Source: Pelagibius sp036570545
GTDB taxonomy: Bacteria > Pseudomonadota > Alphaproteobacteria > Kiloniellales > Kiloniellaceae
Direction of reading: 5' to 3'
NCBI GenBank assembly: GCA_036570545.1
Contig: DATCXZ010000297.1
Coordinates: 1-5,768 of the forward strand
DNA length: 5,768 nucleotides
Within the stretch, counting starts at the first letter, position 1. Every line of letters begins with the position of its first letter. The position numbers and the translations under genes are program-made. Below are positions 1-5,406 of the stretch, piece by piece. Under the pieces are notes generated by a model. The model was given only the letters and a program-made list of their open reading frames with translations. It searched no databases and had not been told where the DNA came from.

Positions 1-634
1 CCGCCGCATTGCAATGCAGGACCCGGCTGCGCCCGCTCACGAAGATCACGCCCTGGCCCAGGCGGTCGAGCGCGGCGCTGGTGGCGCCGCCCTTGGCCGT
101 CAGCAGGTCCAGGCGTTGGGCCGTGCGCAGCGCCCGGCGCAGGTGCGACTGGAGCCTCTCGAAGCGCCTGACCTCGTCGGCGCGGTACGGGCCGGCGGCG
201 GCCGAGCGCAGCAGCGAGAGATTGAAGACGATGCCGTCTTCGGCCAGCGGCGTCACGCCCATGGTGTGGGCGAAGTCCTGCGGCTGCAGCCATTCATGGT
301 AGTAGCGCGACCGCTGCAGGATTTCCGCATCGCGGAAGTAGTCGCCGAGGCGCTGGTCGGTGCGGACGATGCCCGGCCTGTGCAGCGTGGGCGTGCGCGC
401 GCTCGGATTGTCGTCGGTATAGAAGCTGGCCTCGAAGGAGCCGAGAAAGCGCGGCGCGATGTTGCCGACCTCGACCGGCCGCATGCGCCGGCGCTGGTAG
501 TCGAGGGAATAGAGACAGGCCGCGCCGGTCTCGAAGCTCTCGCGCACCAGGGCCATGGCCCGCGCCCAGCCGGCCGGGTCGAGGCTCGCGTCATAAATTG
601 CCTCGACCAGCGGCTCGATCCGCTCCTGCTGCAT
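1..634 (-). CDS. LuxR-type HTH transcriptional regulator, N-terminal part (3' end outside window)
   Basis: The reading frame is open from an ATG at 634 to the left edge, giving 211 residues with no stop. The start follows a strong GGGAGGGG ribosome site (643-650) at 8 nt spacing. The protein begins MQQERIEPLVEAIYDASLDP and has YYHEWLQPQDF near residues 111-121, an Arg/Leu-rich helix at about 151-178, and then ALDRLGQGVIFV followed by RVLHCNAA at 188-211, which reads like the start of a PAS-like segment. This order is typical of a group of alphaproteobacterial LuxR-type regulators of about 370 residues, whose DNA-binding HTH lies at the C-terminus. The HTH is outside the window, so the class rests on the N-terminal pattern only. 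Its ligand and targets are unknown. The gene points away from prpE, so regulation of prpE is possible but not shown. The opposite-strand frame at 14-688 is an antisense shadow. Confidence 0.75.
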   Translation of the reverse strand, partial: MQQERIEPLVEAIYDASLDPAGWARAMALVRESFETGAACLYSLDYQRRRMRPVEVGNIAPRFLGSFEASFYTDDNPSARTPTLHRPGIVRTDQRLGDYFRDAEILQRSRYYHEWLQPQDFAHTMGVTPLAEDGIVFNLSLLRSAAAGPYRADEVRRFERLQSHLRRALRTAQRLDLLTAKGGATSAALDRLGQGVIFVSGRSRVLHCNAA

Positions 635-768
635 CCGTCGATCCCCTCCCGCGTGCCCTGTCCGCGGTCCCCCATCGGTGAATTCTAAGCCGAACCCGCG
701 CCGCCTGCATAGCCTCCGCGACAGGCCTACCGCCTAATCCCGTCGGCTCCCGGCCGCTTCCCCTCGCC
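635..768. other. Intergenic region upstream of the LuxR-type regulator gene
   Basis: This holds the leader and presumably the promoter of the minus-strand regulator. A TAGAAT sequence on the minus strand (682-687) could serve as a -10 box, but no convincing -35 box lies 16-18 nt upstream of it. No coding sequence or RNA gene is recognisable. Confidence 0.4.
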
Positions 769-832
769 TAGATCGGATCGTGGTCAGATGGAACCGCGCC
801 GCGGTTCCGTCTGACCACGTGAATCCGATCTA
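769..832. repeat. Imperfect palindrome A, left half of a BIME-like pair
   Basis: The arms 769-797 and 801-832 pair over 29 positions with one G-T pair (789/809), a 3-nt loop (798-800) and one 3-nt bulge, TGA at 820-822. The outer ends read TAGATCGGATC and GATCCGATCTA. The bulge makes the right arm read GTGAATC where the left arm implies GATC. The same asymmetry occurs in the neighbouring palindrome at 843-908, in mirror orientation, so the two appear to be copies of one repeat family. The spacer between them is 10 nt. No REP-associated transposase gene is present in the window. Confidence 0.8.
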
Positions 833-836
833 CTTC

Positions 837-908
837 AAAAGGCTAGAGCAGATTCACAGGGTCGATGGATCCCCTCTGGCGATTCCATTCGACCCTGATC
901 TGCTCTAG
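837..908 (-). terminator. Possible intrinsic terminator of the lipoprotein gene
   Basis: Read on the minus strand, the palindrome B hairpin is followed by CC and then TTTT (840-837). The hairpin begins at the lipoprotein stop codon. This could end transcription before the downstream regulator gene. The T run is short, so the call is tentative. Confidence 0.35.
843..908. repeat. Imperfect palindrome B, right half of a BIME-like pair
   Basis: CTAGAGCAGAT (843-853) pairs with ATCTGCTCTAG (898-908). The stem continues 857-869 against 884-897 with one unpaired T, giving about 24 pairs around a 14-nt loop. TCA at 854-856 is a 3-nt bulge, the complement of the TGA bulge in palindrome A. The reverse complement of the left arm aligns with the right arm of palindrome A at about 20 of 26 positions, including GTGAATC and TCTA. 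The stop codon of the His-rich lipoprotein gene lies in the right arm. Confidence 0.8.
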
Positions 909-1114
909 CGGTGGCCGCGATGACCGCGATGATGGGTGTGGTGCCCGTGCCCGTGCTTCTTGCCCTTGCCGTGATAGTGGTAGCCGTGGCCCGCCGGCCC
1001 ATAGTGAGCGCTGCCGTAGTAGGCGCGGTGGTGGTAATGGCAGCCGCTCAGCAAAAGGCCGGCGGCGGCCAGAACGAAGAGGGCCTTGGCGGCGCGCGGA
1101 ATTCCCATTCGCAT
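905..1114 (-). CDS. Small histidine-rich lipoprotein
   Basis: A 69-residue protein with a lipoprotein signal peptide: basic start (R2, R7, K10), hydrophobic stretch at about 11-22, and lipobox LLSGC with the lipidated Cys at 25. The mature 45 residues begin CHYHHRAYYGSAHYG and contain 15 His plus many Gly, Tyr, Arg and Lys, ending in a Gly-His-Arg repeat. It should be membrane-anchored facing the periplasm. Binding of Ni, Zn, Cu or Co is a reasonable inference from the His content but is not proved. The ATG at 1114 is chosen because GGAGG lies 5 nt upstream; a GTG at 1117 would leave only 2 nt, and an ATG at 1108 would leave 11. It is transcribed divergently from prpE. I recognise no named family. 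Small His-rich lipoproteins are often missed by annotation, and the signal peptide argues that this one is real. Confidence 0.7.
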   Translation of the reverse strand: MRMGIPRAAKALFVLAAAGLLLSGCHYHHRAYYGSAHYGPAGHGYHYHGKGKKHGHGHHTHHRGHRGHR

Positions 1115-1117
1115 CAC

Positions 1118-1125
1118 TTCCTCCC
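1118..1125 (-). promoter_or_regulatory. Ribosome binding site of the His-rich lipoprotein gene
   Basis: GGGAGGAA on the minus strand, with 5 nt between GGAGG and the ATG at 1114. It decides that start over the neighbouring GTG (1117) and ATG (1108). Confidence 0.65.
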
Positions 1126-1448
1126 ATAGGGGCGTAGATCTTGCGTCTGGCGGAACGTGATGGCCCGGGCCGAATCAGCCCACCGTCCATGCCTGTAAGG
1201 AGCGTTACGGCACGCCGAGACGAGGCATCCCCGCGGCAGGTTCGCGTCTGCCTGCCGAAGCCTTGCGCCAAGGCAGGCGCGACGGGGCATCGACGCACGA
1301 TCGTTGCCACCTCTCAAACTGTCGTCCTTCAACGCCCCCACACCCCTTATTCCGGCACCCTTTTTTTCGCCTGCCTCCCTGTCTATCCTGGAACGGAATG
1401 AGCGCGGTGCTGGGGAGCGGAGCTCGGAGTCAGGGAGAGAAGCACGCC
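1126..1448. other. Divergent intergenic region between the lipoprotein gene and prpE
   Basis: This must hold the promoters of both divergent genes. Visible structures are a 10-bp palindrome GGCCCGGGCC near 1162-1171, a hairpin at 1250-1278, and a run of seven T at 1361-1367. No clear -35/-10 pair was found. A sigma-54 GG-N10-GC pattern was looked for at 1354 and is absent. The prpE reading frame is open upstream to 1263, but that extension (many Arg, Pro, His and Cys) does not resemble the family's N-terminus and is taken as non-coding. Confidence 0.5.
1250..1278. repeat. Hairpin in the prpE upstream region
   Basis: GCCTGCC (1250-1256) is the reverse complement of GGCAGGC (1272-1278). An inner stem CCTTG (1261-1265) with CAAGG (1269-1273) shares two bases with the outer one, so two alternative pairings exist. 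It lies about 170 nt before the prpE start. It may be a dispersed repeat, or part of the leader if transcription starts upstream; the sequence does not decide. Confidence 0.5.
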
Positions 1449-3341
1449 ATGAGTCGTTTCGATGAGATCTACGCCGCCGCCATGAAGGACCCGGAGGGGT
1501 TCTGGGCTGCGGCGGCGGGGGAGATCGACTGGACCCGGACGTGGGATCGGGTGCTGGACGACTCGGACAAACCTTTTTGCCGCTGGTTCGCCGGCGGCGA
1601 GTTGAACACCTGCCACAACGCCGTCGACCGCCACGTGGCGGCCGGGCGTGGCGAGCAGGCGGCGCTCATCTACGACAGCCCGGTGACCGGCACCGTCAGC
1701 CGGCTCACCTACCGCGAGCTGCAGGACGCGGTGGCGCGGCTCGCCGGTGCGCTCGCCGCGCGCGGCGTGGCGAAGGGCGACCGCGTCATCATCTATATGC
1801 CGATGGTGCCGCAGGCGGTGGTCGCCATGCTGGCCTGCGCGCGGCTCGGCGCCATCCATTCGGTGGTGTTCGGCGGCTTTGCGGCCAGCGAGCTGGCGAC
1901 GCGCATCGACGACGCGCAGCCCAAGGCGGTGCTCTCGGCCTCCTGCGGCCTGGAGGCGGCGCGCGTGGTGCCCTACAAGCCGCTGCTCGACGCCGCCATC
2001 GGCATGGCGCGCCACAAGCCGGACTTCTGCCTCATCCTGCAGCGTTCGCAGGCTGAGGCGGCGATGACCGCCGGCCGCGATCACGATTGGGAGGAGGCGG
2101 TGGCCGCGGCCGAACCGCACGCCTGCGTGCCGGTCGCCGCGACCGATCCGCTCTACATCCTCTATACGTCGGGCACCACGGGACAGCCCAAGGGCATCGT
2201 GCGCGACAACGGCGGCCACGCGGTGGCGCTGAAGTGGTCGATGAAGAACATCTACGACGTCGACCCCGGCGAGGTCTGGTGGTCGGCCTCCGACGTCGGC
2301 TGGGTGGTCGGCCACTCCTACATCGTCTACGCGCCGCTGCTGCACGGCGCCACCACCGTGCTCTACGAGGGCAAGCCGGTCGGCACGCCCGACGCCGGCG
2401 CCTTCTGGCGCGTCATCCAACAGCACGGCGTCGTCAGCCTGTTCACCGCGCCGACCGCCTTCCGCGCCATCCGCCAGCAGGACCCCAGCGGCAAGTTCAT
2501 CGGCCAGCACGATCTCTCGAAGTTCCGCATCCTCTTCCTGGCGGGCGAGCGCTGCGATCCCGATACGCTGATCTGGGCGCAGGACCGGCTGCAGGTGCCG
2601 GTGATCGACCACTGGTGGCAGACCGAGACCGGTTGGTCGATCGCCGCCAACTGCATGGGCATCGAGCCGCTGCCGGTGAAGCCGGGCTCGCCGACCAAGG
2701 CGGTGCCGGGCTGGGACCTCCACGTGCTCGACGCCGAAGGCAAGGTAGTGGCGCCGGGCACCATCGGCGCCCTGGTCGGCAAGCTGCCGATGCCGCCGGG
2801 CAGCTCGCCCACGCTGTGGAACGCGAAGCAGCGCTACTTCGACGCCTACCTGCGCAAGTTCCCCGGCTACTACGAGACGGGCGACGCCGGCATCATCGAC
2901 GAAGACGGCTACGTGCACGTCATGGCGCGCACCGACGACATCATCAACGTGGCGGGGCATCGCCTGTCGACCGGCGCGATGGAGGAGGTGCTGGCCTCCC
3001 ACCCCGACGTCGCCGAGTGCGCCGTCATCGGCGTCGCCGATGCGCTGAAGGGCCAGCTCCCGGTCGGCTTCGTGGTGCTGAAGGCCGGCGCCGACGGCAA
3101 CCATACGGTGGCGCAGGAGGTGGTGCAGATGGTGCGCGAGCGCATCGGCCCGGTCGCCGCCTTCAAGTCGGCCGCGGTGGTGAAGCGCCTGCCCAAGACG
3201 CGCTCCGGCAAGATCCTGCGCGCGACCATGCGCCAGATTGCCGACGGCACCGAGGTGCGCGTGCCCGCCACCATCGACGACCCGACGATCCTCGACGAGA
3301 TCAAGAACACCCTGGCGGAGATCGGCTATCCGAAGCGGTAA
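1449..3341 (+). CDS. prpE: Propionyl-CoA synthetase (propionate--CoA ligase)
   Basis: This ATP-dependent ligase (AMP-forming) makes propionyl-CoA from propionate and CoA through an acyl-adenylate in the cytoplasm. The 630-residue length fits PrpE (about 630) better than Acs (about 650). The start at 1449 gives the family's opening MSRFDEIYAAAMKDPEGFW, with a GGGAGAGA site at 1433-1440. Visible motifs: YTSGTTGQPKG at 239-249 (phosphate loop), then IVRDNGGHA, typical of PrpE/ACSS3; WWQTETGW at 389-396; YYETGD ending in ribose-binding D479; and TRSGK with the adenylation lysine K588, the residue class that Pat-type acetylases modify and CobB-type deacetylases restore. A365, just before GER, stands where acetate-specific Acs has Val, fitting a larger acyl pocket. 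No prpB, prpC or prpD gene is present, so propionyl-CoA may instead go to the methylmalonyl-CoA route. Other short acids could be accepted. Confidence 0.9.
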   Translation: MSRFDEIYAAAMKDPEGFWAAAAGEIDWTRTWDRVLDDSDKPFCRWFAGGELNTCHNAVDRHVAAGRGEQAALIYDSPVTGTVSRLTYRELQDAVARLAGALAARGVAKGDRVIIYMPMVPQAVVAMLACARLGAIHSVVFGGFAASELATRIDDAQPKAVLSASCGLEAARVVPYKPLLDAAIGMARHKPDFCLILQRSQAEAAMTAGRDHDWEEAVAAAEPHACVPVAATDPLYILYTSGTTGQPKGIVRDNGGHAVALKWSMKNIYDVDPGEVWWSASDVGWVVGHSYIVYAPLLHGATTVLYEGKPVGTPDAGAFWRVIQQHGVVSLFTAPTAFRAIRQQDPSGKFIGQHDLSKFRILFLAGERCDPDTLIWAQDRLQVPVIDHWWQTETGWSIAANCMGIEPLPVKPGSPTKAVPGWDLHVLDAEGKVVAPGTIGALVGKLPMPPGSSPTLWNAKQRYFDAYLRKFPGYYETGDAGIIDEDGYVHVMARTDDIINVAGHRLSTGAMEEVLASHPDVAECAVIGVADALKGQLPVGFVVLKAGADGNHTVAQEVVQMVRERIGPVAAFKSAAVVKRLPKTRSGKILRATMRQIADGTEVRVPATIDDPTILDEIKNTLAEIGYPKR

Positions 3342-3364
3342 TGCTGCCTTCTCTCATTTTTGTT

Positions 3365-3558
3365 ACCCTCTCCCCTCCGTGGGAGAGGGTTGCGCAGGCT
3401 TAACGAGCGAAGCGAGTTTAGCCGAAGCTGGGTGAGGGGGAAGCGTCGCTTCCGCGTTCACCGAGCTGCTGGCAGCAGCTCCCTCACCCAGCTCCGCGTA
3501 GGCTCGATCTTCGATCTCACCAACGCTTCACAACCCTCTCCCGCGGAGGGGAGAGGGA
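3365..3558. repeat. 194-bp nested inverted-repeat element (MITE-like)
   Basis: The two ends, 3366-3392 and 3531-3557, are inverted copies of each other with a single mismatch over 27 bases. Each end is also a hairpin by itself: CCCTCTCCC with GGGAGAGGG around a 6-nt loop (3375-3380 and 3543-3548). Inside lies a second inverted pair, 3426-3438 with 3481-3493, and two small palindromes. Degenerate matches continue between these arms, for example CGAG near 3410-3416 against CTCG near 3502, so the whole element behaves as one large imperfect palindrome. It starts 23 nt after the prpE stop and ends 28 nt before the SDR start. There is no open reading frame of note and no clear target duplication. 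Confidence 0.8.
3426..3493. repeat. Inner inverted repeat of the 194-bp element
   Basis: AGCTGGGTGAGGG (3426-3438) and CCCTCACCCAGCT (3481-3493) are perfect 13-bp inverted copies. Between them are two further palindromes: GGAAGCG-T-CGCTTCC at 3439-3453 and GAGCTGCTG-G-CAGCAGCTC at 3463-3481, the latter sharing its last base with the right arm. Confidence 0.8.
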
Positions 3559-3586
3559 ACATCTTAAAGCAAAAGGAACCTAATCC

Positions 3587-4378
3587 ATGCGCGTGAAAGA
3601 CCAGGTCGTCGTGATCACCGGGGCGGCGTCGGGCATCGGCTACGGCTGCGCCCAACGCTTCGCCGCCGAGGGCGCGAAGGTCGTGCTCTCCGACATCGAC
3701 CAGGCGAAGGGCGAGGAGGCGGCCGAGCGGCTGCAGGGCGAGGGGGCGGAGGCGGTCTTCGTCGCCTGCGACGTCGGCGACAGGGCGCAGGTGACGGCGC
3801 TGGTGGACTCGGCGGTGGCCGCCTTCGGGCGCCTCGATGTCATGGTCGCCAACGCCGGCATCGTGAAGGCGGGCGACTTCCTCGACTTCTCCGAGGAGGA
3901 CTTCGACCGCGTCCTCCGCGTGAACCTCAAGGGCGTCTTCCTCTGCGGCCAGGCGGCGGCGCGCCAGATGGTGAAGCAGGGCGCGCGCCCCGACGGCAGC
4001 GCCGGCGCCATCGTGAACATGTCCTCGATCAACGCGGTGGTGGCGATCCCCTCGATCACGCCCTACTGCGTCGCCAAGGGCGGCGTGAACCAGCTCACCA
4101 AGGTCATGGCCCTGGCGCTGGCCGACAAGGGCATCCGCGTGAACGCCATCGGCCCCGGCTCGATCAACACCGAGATGGTGCGCGCGGTGAACGACGACCC
4201 CGTCGCCTGGAACCGCCTCATGTCGCGCACGCCCATGGGACGTCTGGGCGAGCCGGAGGAGATGGGCAACGTCGCCGTCTTCCTCGCCTCGGCCGATGCC
4301 AGCTACATCACCGGCCAGACCATCTATGCCGACGGCGGCCGCATGGGCCTCAACTACACGGTTGCGGTGAAGAGCTGA
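3587..4378 (+). CDS. Classical short-chain dehydrogenase/reductase (SDR), probably NAD-dependent
   Basis: A 263-residue Rossmann-fold oxidoreductase that interconverts an alcohol and a ketone or aldehyde in the cytoplasm; the substrate is not evident. Visible family motifs: TGAASGIG at 11-18 (dinucleotide binding), D36 at the end of the second strand (favours NAD over NADP), D62-V63, NAG at 89-91, and the catalytic set N113, S147, Y160 and K164 (YCVAK). P190-G191 and the ADGG near the C-terminus (248-251) also fit. The C-terminal NYTVAV tail resembles that of a group often named glucose 1-dehydrogenase-like, but such names are unreliable. The start at 3587 has AAGGAA (3573-3578) at 8 nt spacing. 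The next gene begins 14 nt downstream, so the two are probably one transcript. The 194-bp element separates it from prpE, so co-transcription with prpE is uncertain. Confidence 0.9.
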   Translation: MRVKDQVVVITGAASGIGYGCAQRFAAEGAKVVLSDIDQAKGEEAAERLQGEGAEAVFVACDVGDRAQVTALVDSAVAAFGRLDVMVANAGIVKAGDFLDFSEEDFDRVLRVNLKGVFLCGQAAARQMVKQGARPDGSAGAIVNMSSINAVVAIPSITPYCVAKGGVNQLTKVMALALADKGIRVNAIGPGSINTEMVRAVNDDPVAWNRLMSRTPMGRLGEPEEMGNVAVFLASADASYITGQTIYADGGRMGLNYTVAVKS

Positions 4379-4392
4379 TAGCGTCCGCCGCT

Positions 4393-5388
4393 ATGCCGCA
4401 GATCACCATCAGCTTCAACGAGGCGCTGGCCGCCGCCGTCGCCGCGCTGAAGGCATCGGGCGCGTCATCCGAGCACGCCGCGGCGACGGCGCGCGCCCTG
4501 GTCACCGCCGAGGCCGAGGGCAACCCTGGCGTCGGTCTCAGGCATGTCTTCGGCTACCGCGACGCCCTCGAGGCCGGGCGCATCCGCGGCGCTGCCGAGC
4601 CGGCTGTCGAGGTCGTGACGGAGGCAGTGACCGGCGTCGATGCCGCCGAAGGCCTGCCGCACCTGGGCGTCGAGCGCGCCTGGGAACGCCTCGTTGCGGG
4701 TGCCGAAGCGCAGGGCCTCGCCCAGCTAGCCTTGCGCAACGGCTATCCCTGCGGCGCGCTCGGCTACTTCGCGCGCAAGCTCGCCGAGGAGCACGGCCTC
4801 GCCGCCCTGGTCGCCGCCAACGCCGGCCCGGCGGTGATGGCGGCCTCCGGCGGCAAGGCGCCGGTGTTCTGCACCAATCCCCTGGCCTTCGCCGTGCCGA
4901 CCGGCGGCGAGGCTCCGGCGCTGGTGATCGACCAGTCGTCGAGTTCGGCTTCGCTCGCCAACATCCGCGCCTCGGCGGAGGCGGGCCGCGAGATCCCGGA
5001 AGGCTGGGCGCTCGACCCCGCCGGCCATCCGACCACGGATGCCCGTGCTGCTTTGGCCGGCAGCCTGCTGCCCTTCGGCGGGGCGCGCGGCGCCAACGTC
5101 GCGCTCATGGTGGAACTGCTGGCGGCCGGTCTGACGGGAGCCAACTGGTCGCGCGAGGCGCCGCCCTTCAACAAGGGTTCACAATCGCCGGGCGCCGGCC
5201 TCTTCATCCTGGCGATCGACCCGCTGACGGGCTTCGCGGCACGTCTCAACGCCTGGCTCGACGCCGTGGCGGCGGAGGAGGGCGTGCACCTGCCCGGACT
5301 CGCCAAGGGCGAAGCCCTGCGCCACGCGCACCACCGCGGCTTCGCGGTCGACGCCGGGTTATGGAACCGGGTGAAGGCGCTGGGGTGA
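4393..5388 (+). CDS. Ldh_2 (malate/L-lactate dehydrogenase) family oxidoreductase with altered active site
   Basis: A 331-residue protein of the family that includes AllD, YbiC and delta-1-piperideine-2-carboxylate reductase, which use NAD(P) to interconvert 2-hydroxy or 2-amino acids and 2-oxo or imino acids. Family landmarks are kept: CTNPLAFAVP at 160-169, IPEGWALDPAGHPTTDA at 201-217, LLPFGGARGANVALMVELL at 225-243, and LTGA at 247-250. Two conserved sites differ. The SHG containing the catalytic His is replaced by GVG (46-48), with V47 at the His position and H51 at the usual Arg position. The RNSxHFG-like segment reads RNGYPCG (115-121), with P119 at the His position. The DMATS segment reads DQSSS (180-184). 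The frame is intact with normal codon use, so this looks like a diverged subgroup rather than a decaying gene. No clear ribosome site precedes the ATG; translational coupling to the SDR gene 14 nt upstream is likely. Confidence 0.8.
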   Translation: MPQITISFNEALAAAVAALKASGASSEHAAATARALVTAEAEGNPGVGLRHVFGYRDALEAGRIRGAAEPAVEVVTEAVTGVDAAEGLPHLGVERAWERLVAGAEAQGLAQLALRNGYPCGALGYFARKLAEEHGLAALVAANAGPAVMAASGGKAPVFCTNPLAFAVPTGGEAPALVIDQSSSSASLANIRASAEAGREIPEGWALDPAGHPTTDARAALAGSLLPFGGARGANVALMVELLAAGLTGANWSREAPPFNKGSQSPGAGLFILAIDPLTGFAARLNAWLDAVAAEEGVHLPGLAKGEALRHAHHRGFAVDAGLWNRVKALG

Positions 5389-5406
5389 AGGTGCAGGGGT
5401 GAAAAC

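Noticed and set aside
6..17. Perfect 12-bp palindrome GCATTGCAATGC
   Set aside because: It lies inside the regulator coding sequence, encoding His-Cys-Asn-Ala, a usual PAS-like stretch. It is probably chance.
14..688. 224-codon plus-strand frame opposite the LuxR-type regulator
   Set aside because: The minus-strand frame has a good ribosome site and a recognisable regulator pattern. The plus frame has neither.
911..1129. 72-codon plus-strand frame with a hydrophobic Val/Ala-rich N-terminal part
   Set aside because: The hydrophobic stretch arises from the antisense of His and Tyr codons in the lipoprotein gene. There is no ribosome site, and the minus-strand gene has a lipobox.
1361..1367. 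Run of seven T as an intrinsic terminator
   Set aside because: No GC-rich hairpin directly precedes it on the plus strand, and no plus-strand gene lies upstream to terminate.
1351..1370. Possible sigma-54 promoter before prpE, as found with PrpR-controlled operons
   Set aside because: After GG at 1354-1355 the GC would have to lie at 1366-1367, which is TT. The consensus is not met.
1263..1448. Upstream extension of the prpE frame by 62 codons
   Set aside because: Its composition is unlike the family's N-terminus, and the ATG at 1449 has a ribosome site and the typical PrpE opening.
1383..3104. 573-codon open frame on the minus strand inside prpE
   Set aside because: The translation is rich in Arg, His, Asp and Ala with no recognisable domain. 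It is the expected antisense shadow of a GC-rich gene, and prpE itself shows all family motifs.
2087..3403. 438-codon plus-strand frame overlapping prpE
   Set aside because: It is Arg/Gly-rich, low-complexity translation from a shifted frame of prpE with no domain. It is a frame shadow, not a frameshift product.
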